The notes under the pieces: generated by a model
The model's input: only the letters and a program-made list of their open reading frames with translations
What the model was told of the DNA's origin: nothing
The model's database searches: none
Position numbers and translations under genes: made by a program
Assembly: GCF_004565465.1 (NCBI RefSeq)
Contig: NZ_SRHY01000032.1
Span: 1 to 34,841 of the forward strand
Direction: 5' to 3'
Length of the DNA: 34,841 nucleotides
Source of the DNA: Lentibacillus salicampi
GTDB taxonomy: Bacteria > Bacillota > Bacilli > Bacillales > Amphibacillaceae
Part shown: piece after piece, positions 1-9,636 of the stretch
How the letters are laid out: each line of letters begins with the position of its first letter
Numbering within the stretch: the stretch's first letter is position 1

Positions 1-118
1 TGTTTTTGGAACTTACATGTAGGAGGTTATTAGATTTAGGGATGACTGGCAAGGCTCTTTTTTTATAAACGGCAGTTGTGTACTTTTAGGCTGCCGAATT
101 ATGTACTTTTATTTTGCC
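1..118. mobile_element. Probable terminal fragment of an IS21-family insertion sequence
   Basis: Two direct copies of TGTACTTTTA lie 23 bp apart (79-88 and 102-111), followed by TTTTGCC. Closely spaced repeats of this kind near the tip are typical of IS21-family ends, and the TGTACTTTTA/TTTTGCC wording resembles IS21 ends I recall from Bacillales. A short inverted repeat GGCAG/CTGCC (71-75, 91-95) sits between them. The next gene starts at once without a usable start codon or signal peptide, as expected if the element inserted inside it. No transposase coding sequence is visible in the available bases, so the family call is tentative. Confidence 0.45.
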
Positions 119-641
119 ATATACAACTGTGAAAGAATCTACTAGTGATGCTGTTGGTTTAGTTGAGGTATTTGATAAGGATACCGGAAAGTTTCTTCAG
201 GACTTTAAAGTGGAAGAAGAAAAACAAAATAACGAAAATAATCCTTTGGCGGATTATGGTATTTCCGATTACAGCCTTAAGAATGTAAGTAGTACAAAAG
301 CTGAGGGTCCGAGCAATGAGCTTAGAAGTACATTGTATGCAAAGCTTTATATTTATAGTACGGGAAGTTTCCGCCAAATTAATGAGGTGCGAGATACTTG
401 GTGGACTACTTCATCTGGTGGTCATACATTAGAAAACACCCAGTCTGGTGCTATTTCTACTTCTGGAAGCTGGCCCGCTACCGAGGTCGAAGTTGATGGG
501 AATGCTACTATTGAAGTAGCTATTGATGCATCAGCCTCAGCAAGTTTCGAAGCGGCTGGATTTTCCGTAGGAGTTGAAGCTGGAGGGACTTATTATGCAA
601 GGAAAGATATTTGGCACGATTTCAGATATAGTGTATATTGA
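114..641 (+). pseudogene. 5'-truncated gene for a probable exported beta-rich protein
   Basis: The frame is open from about position 90 to a TGA at 639-641, giving at most 175 residues. The only early start is a TTG at 114 with no ribosome binding site, and it lies inside the putative IS end. The visible part is rich in Thr, Ser, Gly and Ala, has no cysteine, and its last third alternates short acidic and small residues (around EVEVDGNATIEVAI and FSVGVEAGG), suggesting beta-strands. It ends in a conserved-looking segment with WHDFRYSVY. No signal peptide is present, although the composition looks like that of an exported protein, so the N-terminus was probably lost to the insertion. A terminator-like hairpin follows. 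I do not recognise the family and assign no function. Confidence 0.5.
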
Positions 642-673
642 ATGCTAAGAAGGGTAGAATTAGTCGTTAAAAT

Positions 674-720
674 AAGGTAAGTGGAAGAAAAACAACTCTT
701 TTTTCCCACTTGCCTTCGTT
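674..720 (+). terminator. Hairpin terminator after the truncated gene
   Basis: AAGGTAAGTGG (674-684) pairs with CCACTTGCCTT (with one G-T pair), and the A-rich and T-rich stretches inside extend the stem. It follows the stop at 641 by about 30 bp. The run of T after the stem is weak. Confidence 0.55.
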
Positions 721-1000
721 TTACTTTGATTTGACGTAACGTAAGTAGCTAAACAAAAGCATAGGAACAGTGTTGTGCGGTGCTTTTGAAACATATAAAG
801 TGTGTAACCAGGGTTAAAGTTACACATTAAATTTATTGAAAAATTTACCCTATTAACTATCAAACTTTATAGAGGGTACTGTTTAAAAATAAAAATAGTA
901 CATAATTGGACTTAAAGCTAAATAACTGTTTTAAAGCTGGATTATCGTTCATTTTTACTGCGCTCAGACAAATAAAAAACATTTAGCTGCTCTTTTAACA
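721..1000. other. Intergenic stretch without a gene
   Basis: AT-rich sequence with no credible open frame. It holds a short inverted repeat, GTACT and AGTAC, around 877-902. I see no recognised RNA or mobile-element end, and nothing else that I can support before the prkA promoter. Confidence 0.5.
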
Positions 1001-1004
1001 GTCG

Positions 1005-1033
1005 GTATCTTAAAAAGTCTCCATGCATAGGCT
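1005..1033 (+). promoter_or_regulatory. Candidate sigma-E-type promoter of prkA
   Basis: GTATCTT (1005-1011), a 14-nt spacer, then CATAGGCT (1026-1033). This resembles the mother-cell sigma-E pattern (-35 near KATATT, -10 near CATACAMT). The -10 is imperfect (CATA and the final CT match). Support comes from similar -10 boxes in front of yhbH and spoVR, whose B. subtilis counterparts are sigma-E genes. Confidence 0.45.
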
Positions 1034-1064
1034 GTATTAATCAGCCACTGGATGGAGGAATAAC

Positions 1065-2960
1065 ATGAATATACTCAATAAAGTGAAGGATCATCGTGAG
1101 GAAGAACAGCGCCTTAAGTGGGAAGGGACTTTTGCCGAGTACCTGGAAATTGTAAAAGAAAGACCGGAAGTTGCGCAAACAGCCCATTCACGCGTTTACA
1201 ATATGATAAAAAGTTCCGGATTAACCGAAAAAGACGGCCGGAAAATGTACAATTTTTTCGGGGAAGAGATATTTGGGCTGGAGGATGCGATTGAAAAGCT
1301 GGTGGAGGAATACTTTCATCCGGCGGCCAAACGGCTAGATGTCCGGAAGCGGATTTTGTTGTTGATGGGCCCGGTCAGCGGGGGAAAATCCACGATTGTG
1401 ACCATGCTGAAGCGCGGGCTGGAGCAATACTCCCGGACAGATGAGGGTGCAGTGTATGCGATTAAAGGCTGCCCGATGCACGAGGATCCGCTTCATCTGA
1501 TTCCAAAGCATTTGCGGGAGGATTTTTATGACGACTATGGCATCCGTATTGAGGGGAGTCTGTCGCCGTTAAATGCGATGCGGCTGGAAACGGAATATGA
1601 CGGGCGGATTGAAGATGTAATGGTGGAACGTATCTTTTTGTCCGAGGATAAGCGGACTGGTATTGGCACATTCAGTCCGTCCGACCCGAAATCACAGGAT
1701 ATTGCTGATTTGACCGGGAGCATTGACTTTTCCACGATTGCGGAATTCGGGTCCGAATCCGACCCGCGCGCTTATCGGTTTGATGGGGAACTGAACAAAG
1801 CTAACCGTGGCATGATGGAATTTCAGGAAATGTTGAAGTGTGATGAAAAATTTCTCTGGCACCTGCTGTCCCTCACACAGGAAGGCAATTTTAAAGCAGG
1901 CAGGTTTGCTTTAATCTCTGCGGATGAATTGATTGTTGCGCATACTAACGAAGCGGAATACCGGTCATTCATTGCCAATCAGAAAAATGAGGCGCTGCAG
2001 TCCCGGATTATCGTTATGCCGATTCCGTATAATCTGAAGGTGAGTGAAGAAGAACGCATATATCAAAAAATGATCAATGAAAGTGATATGGCTCATGTGC
2101 ATATTGCGCCACATGCTCTGAGAGTGGCGGCGATTTTTTCAATTTTAACACGGCTTGAGGAGTCAAAAAAGCAAAGCGTTGATCTGATCAAAAAAATGCG
2201 CCTTTATGATGGTGACAGTGTTGAAGGATATAATCAGGTGGATGTCGACGAACTGCAGAAGGAATATCCGGATGAAGGGATGCGTGGCATTGATCCACGT
2301 TACGTTATCAACCGGATCTCCTCAACCATCATCCGTAAAGAGGTGTCCTCGATCAATGCGCTCGATGTGCTGCGTTCCCTGAAGGAGGGACTTGAGCAGC
2401 ATCCGTCGATTGCAGAGGAAGACAAGGAACGTTATTTGAATTATATTGCTGTTGCCCGGCGGGAGTATGATGAAATTGCTAAAAAAGAAGTCCAGAAAGC
2501 GTTTGTCTATTCGTATGAAGAATCTGCTAAAACATTGCTCGATAATTATCTCGACAATGTGGAAGCTTACTGCAATAAAACGAAACTGCGCGATCCATTG
2601 ACTGGGGAAGAAATGAACCCGGATGAAAAGTTGATGCGCTCGATTGAAGAGCAGATCGGCATTTCGGAAAATGCGAAAAAAGCGTTCAGAGAGGAAATTC
2701 TGATCCGTATTTCCGCTTATGCCCGGAAAGGAAAGCGATTTGATTATAATTCCCATGAGCGTTTGCGTGAAGCGATTCAGAAAAAGCTGTTTGCCGACCT
2801 GAAGGATGTCGTCAAAATCACGACATCATCACAGACGCCGGATGAGTCGCAGCTGAAGAAAATCAATGAAGTGATCGCCCGTCTCATTGATGAATATGGC
2901 TATAATTCAGTATCCGCCAATGATCTGCTGCGTTATGTTGGGAGTCTGTTGAACCGATAA
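1065..2960 (+). CDS. prkA: PrkA family AAA+ serine protein kinase
   Basis: The product has 631 residues, the length of B. subtilis PrkA. An N-terminal AAA+ domain carries the Walker A loop GPVSGGKS at residues 102-109, and the C-terminal half is the PrkA-specific helical domain. The start is clear: GGAGGAATAAC precedes the ATG. PrkA proteins (YeaG in E. coli) are cytoplasmic ATP-dependent kinases linked to sporulation in Bacillus and to nitrogen and stress responses in enterics. They are nearly always encoded beside a DUF444 protein and a SpoVR protein, and both follow here on the same strand. A perfect 13-bp terminator comes directly after the stop, so prkA is transcribed separately from yhbH. 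A sigma-E-like promoter lies just upstream. Family assignment is very secure; the physiological substrate is unknown. Confidence 0.97.
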   Translation: MNILNKVKDHREEEQRLKWEGTFAEYLEIVKERPEVAQTAHSRVYNMIKSSGLTEKDGRKMYNFFGEEIFGLEDAIEKLVEEYFHPAAKRLDVRKRILLLMGPVSGGKSTIVTMLKRGLEQYSRTDEGAVYAIKGCPMHEDPLHLIPKHLREDFYDDYGIRIEGSLSPLNAMRLETEYDGRIEDVMVERIFLSEDKRTGIGTFSPSDPKSQDIADLTGSIDFSTIAEFGSESDPRAYRFDGELNKANRGMMEFQEMLKCDEKFLWHLLSLTQEGNFKAGRFALISADELIVAHTNEAEYRSFIANQKNEALQSRIIVMPIPYNLKVSEEERIYQKMINESDMAHVHIAPHALRVAAIFSILTRLEESKKQSVDLIKKMRLYDGDSVEGYNQVDVDELQKEYPDEGMRGIDPRYVINRISSTIIRKEVSSINALDVLRSLKEGLEQHPSIAEEDKERYLNYIAVARREYDEIAKKEVQKAFVYSYEESAKTLLDNYLDNVEAYCNKTKLRDPLTGEEMNPDEKLMRSIEEQIGISENAKKAFREEILIRISAYARKGKRFDYNSHERLREAIQKKLFADLKDVVKITTSSQTPDESQLKKINEVIARLIDEYGYNSVSANDLLRYVGSLLNR

Positions 2961-2969
2961 ATAAACGAT

Positions 2970-3012
2970 AAAAATAACAAGACTGATGATCATCGGCTCT
3001 TGTTATTTTTAG
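2970..3012 (+). terminator. Rho-independent terminator of prkA
   Basis: AAAAATAACAAGA (2970-2982) and TCTTGTTATTTTT (2998-3010) form a perfect 13-bp stem ending in a T run. The loop contains the small palindrome GATGATCATC. Confidence 0.93.
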
Positions 3013-3041
3013 CTCGTTTCGTAAATTGCGTAGTTGATATG

Positions 3042-3183
3042 AACTGCGACGAGCAAAACATCCGCCGAGTTAGCTGCGAGTTGCGAGGAGTGCTGCTTCC
3101 CGCAATCACTTGCAACACGACGAGCACCAAGTGTATTTCCGTAGCGGTGTCATTCCACTCAACTATTGACTTACGTCGCAGTT
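3042..3183. repeat. 142-bp palindrome-ended intergenic repeat (MITE/REP-like)
   Basis: The element is bounded by perfect 10-bp inverted ends, AACTGCGACG (3042-3051) and CGTCGCAGTT (3174-3183). Inside, TTGCGAGGAG (3081-3090) pairs with CTTCCCGCAA (3096-3105) with one mismatch around a 5-nt loop, and CGACGAG occurs twice (3048, 3118). GC is higher than in the flanks. It has no credible protein, although one frame stays open by chance. It resembles short palindromic repeats that I recall as common in Virgibacillus and Oceanobacillus genomes; copy number cannot be judged from one window. Confidence 0.6.
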
Positions 3184-3260
3184 TATGGATTTTGAGTCAA
3201 CAATCTTTTAGGATAGAGTCTATTTTGTTCAACCTTTAATAACTTGTATGGTTAAGCTCG

Positions 3261-3268
3261 CATAAACT
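3261..3268 (+). promoter_or_regulatory. Candidate sigma-E -10 box of yhbH
   Basis: CATAAACT matches the sigma-E -10 consensus CATACAMT at 7 of 8 positions and would start transcription only about 15 nt before the ribosome binding site. The identical octamer precedes spoVR. The -35 (ATAACTT area, 3239-3245) is poor. Confidence 0.45.
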
Positions 3269-3295
3269 GATTAAAAGCATAAGGGAGGGGAAGAT

Positions 3296-4453
3296 GTGCA
3301 GGAAGAAGATAGAAGTTTCACTGTCTCACAGGAAGATTGGTCCCTCCACCGGAAAGGTTATCAGGATCAGAAGCGTCACATGGATAAGGTAAAGGACGCG
3401 ATCCACCAAAACTTACCTGATTTAATCAGTGAAGAAAACATTATCATGTCAAACGGCCGGGATGTCATCAAAATCCCGATCCGTTCATTGGATGAGTACA
3501 AAATCCGTTATAACCATGATAAATCCAAACATGTTGGGCAGGGGGACGGCGATAGCGAAGTCGGTGATGTCATCGCACGCGCCCCGAACAGCGGTAAGGG
3601 GTCCGGCAATGGGAAAAAAGCAGGTGATGCGCCGGGAAATGACTATTATGAAGCAGAAGTGTCGATGGCGGAACTCGAGGAAGCTTTATTCAAAGAGCTT
3701 GAACTACCTGATCTGAAACAAAAAGAAGAAGCGGAAGTTAACACCGAAAAAATCGAATTCAATGATGTCCGTAAAAAAGGTCTCATGGGAAACGTTGATA
3801 AGAAACGGACGATCCTGACCGCGTTAAAACGGAATGCCATCAAAGGGAAACCGCAAATCACACCTATTTATAATGATGATCTGCGCTTCAAGACGTGGAA
3901 TGACGTTGTGAAGCCGGAATCCCGAGCTGTCATCCTTGCCATGATGGATACGAGTGCATCGATGGGGAATTTTGAAAAATACCTGGCCAGAAGTTTCTTT
4001 TTCTGGATGATGAAGTTTTTACGTTCAAAATATGAAAGTGTTGAAATTGCCTTTATTGCCCATCATACCGAAGCAAAAGTCGTCAGTGAGGAAGCATTCT
4101 TTTCAAAAGGCGAAAGCGGCGGTACCATTTGTTCCTCCGCCTATGACAAAGCTTTGGAACTGATCGCGAACGAATACAGTCCGACACGTTATAACATTTA
4201 TCCGTTCCACTTTTCCGATGGGGAAAATATCACATCAGATAACCCAAGATGCCTTAGGCTTGTGAACGAAATTATGGATGTTTCCAATATGTTCGGCTAT
4301 GCGGAGGTGAACATGTATCAGCGTCAGTCAACGCTGATGCGCGCTTATCGGGAATTTGAAAACCCGAAATTCCGCCATTATATTTTAAAGGGAAAAGAAG
4401 ACGTTTATCATGCACTGAGAACTTTTTTTCGGAAACAAACAGCAACCGTTTAA
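3296..4453 (+). CDS. yhbH: YhbH family (DUF444) sporulation protein with VWA-like domain
   Basis: 385 residues, close to B. subtilis YhbH (about 390). I chose the GTG at 3296 because GGGAGGGG ends 5 nt before it and the product then opens with the family's [18 protein letters not shown] segment; the overlapping ATG at 3294 is in another frame. The N-terminal half is charged with a Gly-rich linker around residues 95-115. The C-terminal half is von Willebrand A-like, with the MIDAS-type motif DTSASMG near residue 218. DUF444 proteins (E. coli YeaH) partner PrkA/YeaG; in B. subtilis the gene belongs to the sigma-E regulon. A terminator overlaps the stop codon, so the gene is monocistronic. The biochemical role is unknown. 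Confidence 0.95.
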   Translation: MQEEDRSFTVSQEDWSLHRKGYQDQKRHMDKVKDAIHQNLPDLISEENIIMSNGRDVIKIPIRSLDEYKIRYNHDKSKHVGQGDGDSEVGDVIARAPNSGKGSGNGKKAGDAPGNDYYEAEVSMAELEEALFKELELPDLKQKEEAEVNTEKIEFNDVRKKGLMGNVDKKRTILTALKRNAIKGKPQITPIYNDDLRFKTWNDVVKPESRAVILAMMDTSASMGNFEKYLARSFFFWMMKFLRSKYESVEIAFIAHHTEAKVVSEEAFFSKGESGGTICSSAYDKALELIANEYSPTRYNIYPFHFSDGENITSDNPRCLRLVNEIMDVSNMFGYAEVNMYQRQSTLMRAYREFENPKFRHYILKGKEDVYHALRTFFRKQTATV

Positions 4454-4480
4454 AACCTCCGTACTGCGGGGGTTTTTCTG
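4452..4480 (+). terminator. Terminator of yhbH
   Basis: AAAACCTCCG (4452-4461) pairs with CGGGGGTTTT (4467-4476) through one G-T pair, loop TACTG, followed by T. It starts within the TAA stop codon. Confidence 0.88.
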
Positions 4481-4545
4481 TGTGCCGCGAATTTACGTTT
4501 GTTTGCTATAAGACGCCCTTTTAAAACTTATGACCTCAAAAGGAG

Positions 4546-4699
4546 CGAATTTTCTGCCGTTCCCCCCGCAAGTCGGAGGTGTTTTGTCGGAGAGAAGCGC
4601 TCTATCTGCCGTTTCATTCACTTCCCGGAGGCATTTCGGCGGAGAGAAGTATTCCTTACCATTCCATGCCCAGCCTGGCTCATTCTTGGCGAAAGAAGT
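4546..4699. repeat. Degenerate 52-bp tandem repeat, three units
   Basis: Units at 4546-4597, 4598-4649 and 4650-4698 (52, 52 and 49 bp) share TCTGCCGTT near the start, a GGAGG block near the middle and a GGCGGAGAGAAG-type end. The third unit is eroded. Open frames exist in all three phases because of the composition, but none has a start site with a ribosome binding site. Read on the minus strand the units contain GAGCGCTTCTC, close to GAGCGCATCTC in the better preserved 52-bp array at 10538. Confidence 0.6.
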
Positions 4700-4707
4700 T
4701 TCTATCC

Positions 4708-5055
4708 CTATTCCTTCTCAATCTTATACACCCCGCGGGAGGTGCTCAGCAAAAACTGTTGACCATCAAATTCATACAACGAGTTGTCTTCAAGTGGAAT
4801 TTCATATACAGATGACGGCAATGGCTGGGCGTCATCGGCATCGGTCTCAGTCGTACCTGTTCCATTCAGCTGTAGTGCGTGCATCGGCTCATAATCATCA
4901 AGCCGGCGTGTGTTGCGCTCGTACGTTATATCCTGGAGTGTCATTAATGTTTGGTCCAAATCATCCAGTTCATGCTTGGAGATTTTGATGGTCTCACCAT
5001 TCCACCGCTGTAATAAGTCATTGAACTCCTCAACCGTTAAAAACCGCAGTTCCAT
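4708..5055 (-). CDS. Small conserved-looking protein of unknown function
   Basis: 115 residues from the ATG at 5055. A longer frame exists, but AAGGAGG lies 7 nt before this ATG, which fixes the start. The protein is acidic, has no cysteine, signal peptide or membrane segment, and opens MELRFLTVEEFNDLLQRWNG. A helical, charged first half is followed by a Thr/Asp-rich linker and a short C-terminal part (SVYEIPLEDNSLYEFDGQQF). It converges on yhbH and its 3' end runs to the edge of the degenerate 52-bp repeat. The next gene on its strand is gdhA, but gdhA ends with its own terminator. I do not recognise the family; a good ribosome binding site and normal codon use argue that it is real. Confidence 0.7.
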   Translation of the reverse strand: MELRFLTVEEFNDLLQRWNGETIKISKHELDDLDQTLMTLQDITYERNTRRLDDYEPMHALQLNGTGTTETDADDAQPLPSSVYEIPLEDNSLYEFDGQQFLLSTSRGVYKIEKE

Positions 5056-5160
5056 GATCATCCCTCCTTGCCCATAGAATTCGCGCAATCACGATAATCA
5101 TGCACAAAGGAATCGTGGTAATTTTTACTGAACATGCTATGCTGCAGAAGTCGGCAAAAC

Positions 5161-5193
5161 AAAAAAAGACTGGCTCAATAATGAGACAGCCTT
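5161..5193 (-). terminator. Terminator of gdhA
   Basis: On the minus strand AAGGCTGTCTC pairs with GAGCCAGTCTT (one mismatch, one G-T pair) around ATTATT, followed by seven T. Confidence 0.9.
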
Positions 5194-5197
5194 AACC

Positions 5198-6583
<1,386 letters not shown>

Positions 6584-6632
6584 TCATCTCCTTTTTATAA
6601 AGATTGCACTGAAACTTTAATGTAATAGTATT

Positions 6633-6661
6633 ATTTTACACGAAATAGACAATAAAAACAA
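6633..6661 (-). promoter_or_regulatory. Candidate sigma-A promoter of gdhA
   Basis: On the minus strand TTGTTT (6661-6656), a 17-nt spacer and TAAAAT (6638-6633), about 53 nt before the start codon. Spacing is ideal; both boxes are moderate matches. Confidence 0.4.
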
Positions 6662-6886
6662 GAATACTGAATATTTTTAACTAAACCGATAAATTGGAAA
6701 CGCTTTAATTTCCTGCATGGCAGGGAAAAATACTACTTGACAATTTTATGAATTATCGTAAAATATAAACAACCCCCATCTTTCTTTGCAGTTTTCCAGA
6801 CAATAGCCACTTTAATTCCCACCGTTTTCGCATCATTTATTTTTCCAAATGAAACATTCATATTCAGTATAAAGGAGAGAATTTTT

Positions 6887-7348
6887 ATGGGATCAATTTG
6901 TCAGTCAATAGCTTGTCCGCATTGCGGTTGTTCTGCTACAGAAGACGATTATTACAAAACCGGCGAACGATTCATCTGGTGTTTCCGGTGTGGCTATACG
7001 TATTACAAAACGATTGATTATACGGTGGGCGATGTGACACCTTATAACGAAACGGAATATAAAGGTCATGGCATGTTTTATCTGGTCAGTAAAGGGAAGA
7101 AACGGGAAAACGATGGCCGGCGTATCCTGAATAGACCACTGACTGAACAGGAAATGAACGATTTCAAAGCAGAACTTCAGGATGAAGCGGTTGATCTTGA
7201 AAAAAGTTACTTTGTGATGTATGAAAATGGAACGTTTACCACCATTGCCGGCAATCCACCCGACGATTTTTATTTGCCCTTTGACGTTTATAAAAACAGA
7301 GTGGGGAAAGACAATATGGAAGTCATCGTTCCTATTAACCCACATTAA
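6887..7348 (+). CDS. Zinc-ribbon protein of unknown function
   Basis: 153 residues, with AAAGGAGAG 8 nt before the ATG. The N-terminus holds two Cys pairs, CPHCG and CFRCG, about 20 residues apart, a typical four-cysteine zinc ribbon. The rest is a soluble alpha/beta stretch with many aromatic residues and no membrane segment; residues 45-150 (around GHGMFYLVSKGKK and SYFVMYENGTF) look like one small domain. It is divergent from gdhA and lies upstream of spoVR on the same strand, separated by about 135 nt holding a separate spoVR promoter candidate. I do not know the family. The zinc-ribbon reading is firm, any function is not. Confidence 0.8.
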   Translation: MGSICQSIACPHCGCSATEDDYYKTGERFIWCFRCGYTYYKTIDYTVGDVTPYNETEYKGHGMFYLVSKGKKRENDGRRILNRPLTEQEMNDFKAELQDEAVDLEKSYFVMYENGTFTTIAGNPPDDFYLPFDVYKNRVGKDNMEVIVPINPH

Positions 7349-7428
7349 TGCAGGGTCCATCATCTTTCAAATCCTCAAGATGTTCGGCCTCAGATAATCA
7401 GCCCACAAAATCCATCTCTGCTAATGAG

Positions 7429-7456
7429 TCAAAATTTCACTCCGGTGTCATAAACT
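7429..7456 (+). promoter_or_regulatory. Candidate sigma-E promoter of spoVR
   Basis: CATAAACT (7449-7456), identical to the box before yhbH, with TCAAAAT (7429-7435) 13 nt upstream as a weak -35. It lies 27 nt before the spoVR start. Confidence 0.5.
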
Positions 7457-7483
7457 ATAAAAAGAACACTTGGAGGGATCATT

Positions 7484-8905
7484 TTGACGGAGACACAAAC
7501 GCTGAACAGGGCGATTGATGAAATCACGGAAATAGCGACCGGATTTGGCCTTGACTTTTACCCGATGCGGTATGAAGTATGCCCGGCTGATATCATTTAT
7601 ACGTTTGGCGCATATGGCATGCCAACACGATTTTCTCATTGGAGCTTCGGGAAACAATTCCATAAAATGAAACTGCATTATGACCTCGGACTGAGCCAAA
7701 TTTATGAGCTTGTCATCAATTCCAACCCATGCTACGCCTTTCTGCTTGATACGAACAGTCTGATCCAGAATAAGCTGATTGTGGCGCATGTGCTGGCTCA
7801 TTGTGATTTTTTCAAAAACAGTGCCCGCTTTGCCAACACAAGACGTGATATGGTGGAAAGCATGACAGCAACAGCTGAGCGGATTGAAAGCTATGAGATG
7901 ATCTATGGGCGCGACGAAGTGGAGCACTTTCTCGATGCTGTCCTGTCCATTCAGGAACATATCGATCCATCGCTTACCCGGCCAAAATTATCCGAATATG
8001 CAGAAGCTGATTTAGTAGGTGAGGAAGACCGGCCCGCTGACAAAACACCGTATGATGATTTATGGGATCTGGATAAACCTCGGGCGGGGGATAAACAGCC
8101 AATCCTTGTTCAAAAACGTCAAAAGAAATTTCCGCCGATTCCGGAAAAGGATTTGCTGCTGTTTATCGAGGAAAACAGCCGTGAACTGGAGGATTGGCAG
8201 CGGGATATTTTAACGATGATGCGCGAGGAAATGCTTTACTTCTGGCCGCAACTGGAAACGAAAATTATGAATGAAGGCTGGGCGTCATACTGGCATCAGC
8301 GGATTTTAAGGGAGATGAACTTGACGTCAGATGAAGTCGTTGAATTCGCCTCACTGAATGCAAGCGTCGTGCAGCCATCCAAACAGCAAATAAATCCGTA
8401 CTACCTGGGGCTGAAAATATATGAGGACATTGAAGAGCGGTATAATAACCCGACTGAAGAGATGAAGAAGCTGGGGGCTGAACCGGGGTCAGGTCGGGAA
8501 AAAATCTTTGATGTGCGGGAAATTGAATCGGATCAGTCGTTTATCCGCAATTATTTAACCAAGGACCTCGTGAACCGGGAAGACATGTATCTGTTTGAGA
8601 AACAAGGCAGTGACTACACGATTACGGATAAAGATTATGAAAATGTGCGTGATCAGCTCGTCTTGCAACGTGTGAATGGGGGCTTTCCATATATCACAGT
8701 CGAAAACGGCGACTATATGCGAAATGGCGAGCTGTACTTAAAGCATGGTTATGAAGGCACCGAACTCGATCTGCATTATCTGGAAAATGTCCTGCCGTAT
8801 GTGTATCAATTATGGGGACGGAATGTCTACTTGGAGACGGTTGTGGAAGATAAGCGGGTGATGTTTATGTATAATGGAGAGAAAATGCAGCGAAAGTTTT
8901 TGTAG
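7484..8905 (+). CDS. spoVR: SpoVR family protein (stage V sporulation protein R)
   Basis: 473 residues, matching B. subtilis SpoVR (468). The start is a TTG at 7484 with TGGAGG 7 nt upstream. Recognisable family segments include [23 protein letters not shown] near residues 25-47, [12 protein letters not shown] near 263-274 and [14 protein letters not shown] near 305-318. SpoVR (YcgB in E. coli) is a cytoplasmic protein needed for normal spore cortex formation in B. subtilis, and is genomically and functionally tied to PrkA/YeaG and YhbH/YeaH. Having all three within 8 kb supports a shared pathway. A strong terminator follows. Family membership is certain; the molecular activity is not established. 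Confidence 0.97.
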   Translation: MTETQTLNRAIDEITEIATGFGLDFYPMRYEVCPADIIYTFGAYGMPTRFSHWSFGKQFHKMKLHYDLGLSQIYELVINSNPCYAFLLDTNSLIQNKLIVAHVLAHCDFFKNSARFANTRRDMVESMTATAERIESYEMIYGRDEVEHFLDAVLSIQEHIDPSLTRPKLSEYAEADLVGEEDRPADKTPYDDLWDLDKPRAGDKQPILVQKRQKKFPPIPEKDLLLFIEENSRELEDWQRDILTMMREEMLYFWPQLETKIMNEGWASYWHQRILREMNLTSDEVVEFASLNASVVQPSKQQINPYYLGLKIYEDIEERYNNPTEEMKKLGAEPGSGREKIFDVREIESDQSFIRNYLTKDLVNREDMYLFEKQGSDYTITDKDYENVRDQLVLQRVNGGFPYITVENGDYMRNGELYLKHGYEGTELDLHYLENVLPYVYQLWGRNVYLETVVEDKRVMFMYNGEKMQRKFL

Positions 8906-8914
8906 GGGGGGTAA

Positions 8915-8956
8915 AAAAGATAAGCGTGGGCTTTCCGGGTCCATGCTTGTCTTTTC
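8915..8956 (+). terminator. Terminator of spoVR
   Basis: AAAAGATAAGCGTGG (8915-8929) pairs with CCATGCTTGTCTTTT (8941-8955) with two G-T pairs, loop about 11 nt. Confidence 0.85.
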
Positions 8957-9025
8957 ATCAAATACGTTACACGCTGGTTTGGGTTGTCTATCTAAAGTAA
9001 AGGAAAAAGAGAAAAGGGGGTTATG

Positions 9026-9255
9026 ATGAAGTGGTCTGAGGTCCGTCAAAACTTTCCAAACCAAATTGTACTGGTCGAGGCGGTAGAGTCTTCATCTGAA
9101 AATAGTCTTAGAACAATACAGGAAATGGCTGTTATAAATGATTTCCGTGATAATCTGGAAGCATCGGGAATATAAAAATCTTCATAAACAAAGTCCTAAA
9201 AAAAGATCTTTATATTCTGCACACGTCCAATGAAAAAGTAGAAATTATGGAGTAG
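9026..9255 (+). pseudogene. Frameshifted small conserved protein (MKWxEVR type)
   Basis: AGGGGG lies 5 nt before ATG 9026, and the first frame reads MKWSEVRQNFPNQIVLVEAV and on to a stop at 9173. The likely original continues in another frame (EYKNLHKQSPKK from 9168) and then, after a run of seven A (9198-9204), in a third (DLYILHTSNEKVEIME, stop 9253). Two single-base insertions therefore broke a protein of about 76 residues. I recall intact relatives as short conserved hypothetical proteins of Bacillaceae encoded directly upstream of a retropepsin-like protease, whose remnant indeed follows. Its function is unknown. Confidence 0.65.
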
Positions 9256-9285
9256 TTTTTTTCAGGGATTAGAGGCAGCATATGA

Positions 9286-9531
9286 AAGGTAGTTATTGAT
9301 TTTATAAATGGCATACCTACTAAAATGTATGGTGTCGGAGGAGAAGGGGGAGTTTGTACTCAGCAAAAAGTAAACAAATTAAGTGTTGACCATTGATCGT
9401 TAAACGACTTTAATATACAACTTGGCATGGTACAGGATATATATGGTTTTGATGGTTTACTGGGATTGGAATCCATGCTTGAAACCGGGTTGACGATTGA
9501 CTTTAAAGCACTTAAGGTGAGGTACGATTAA
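9286..9531 (+). pseudogene. Remnant of a retropepsin-like (clan AA) aspartic protease
   Basis: A single frame from about 9286 reads DFINGIPTKMYGVGGEGG and on to an in-frame TGA at 9394, then continues DFNIQLGMVQDIYGFDGLLG and ends at TAA 9529. MYGVGG corresponds to the flap region and DGLLGLESM to the conserved C-terminal segment of bacterial retropepsin-like proteins. The N-terminal part that would carry the catalytic DTG is missing, and no start codon remains. It follows the broken small protein by about 30 nt, so a two-gene unit decayed together. Confidence 0.6.
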
Positions 9532-9636
9532 GTTTTGACACCCCGTATCAAACAAAATCCTCGTTTATGGTCATTTGTCCCGCATCCAGCCTCATTCGCA
9601 TAAAATATATCAACCAGCAATGAGGGATGTGATCAC

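Noticed and set aside
2322..2756. 144-residue minus-strand frame
   Set aside because: Antisense shadow of prkA with hydrophobic low-complexity content.
3000..3239. 79-residue plus-strand frame after prkA
   Set aside because: It starts inside the prkA terminator and runs through the palindromic repeat; no ribosome binding site.
4499..4988. Overlapping plus-strand frames of 87, 152 and 78 residues
   Set aside because: They lie over the degenerate 52-bp repeat and antisense to a better supported minus-strand gene; no ribosome binding sites.
7448..7960. 170-residue minus-strand frame
   Set aside because: Antisense shadow of spoVR and its upstream region; no start signals.
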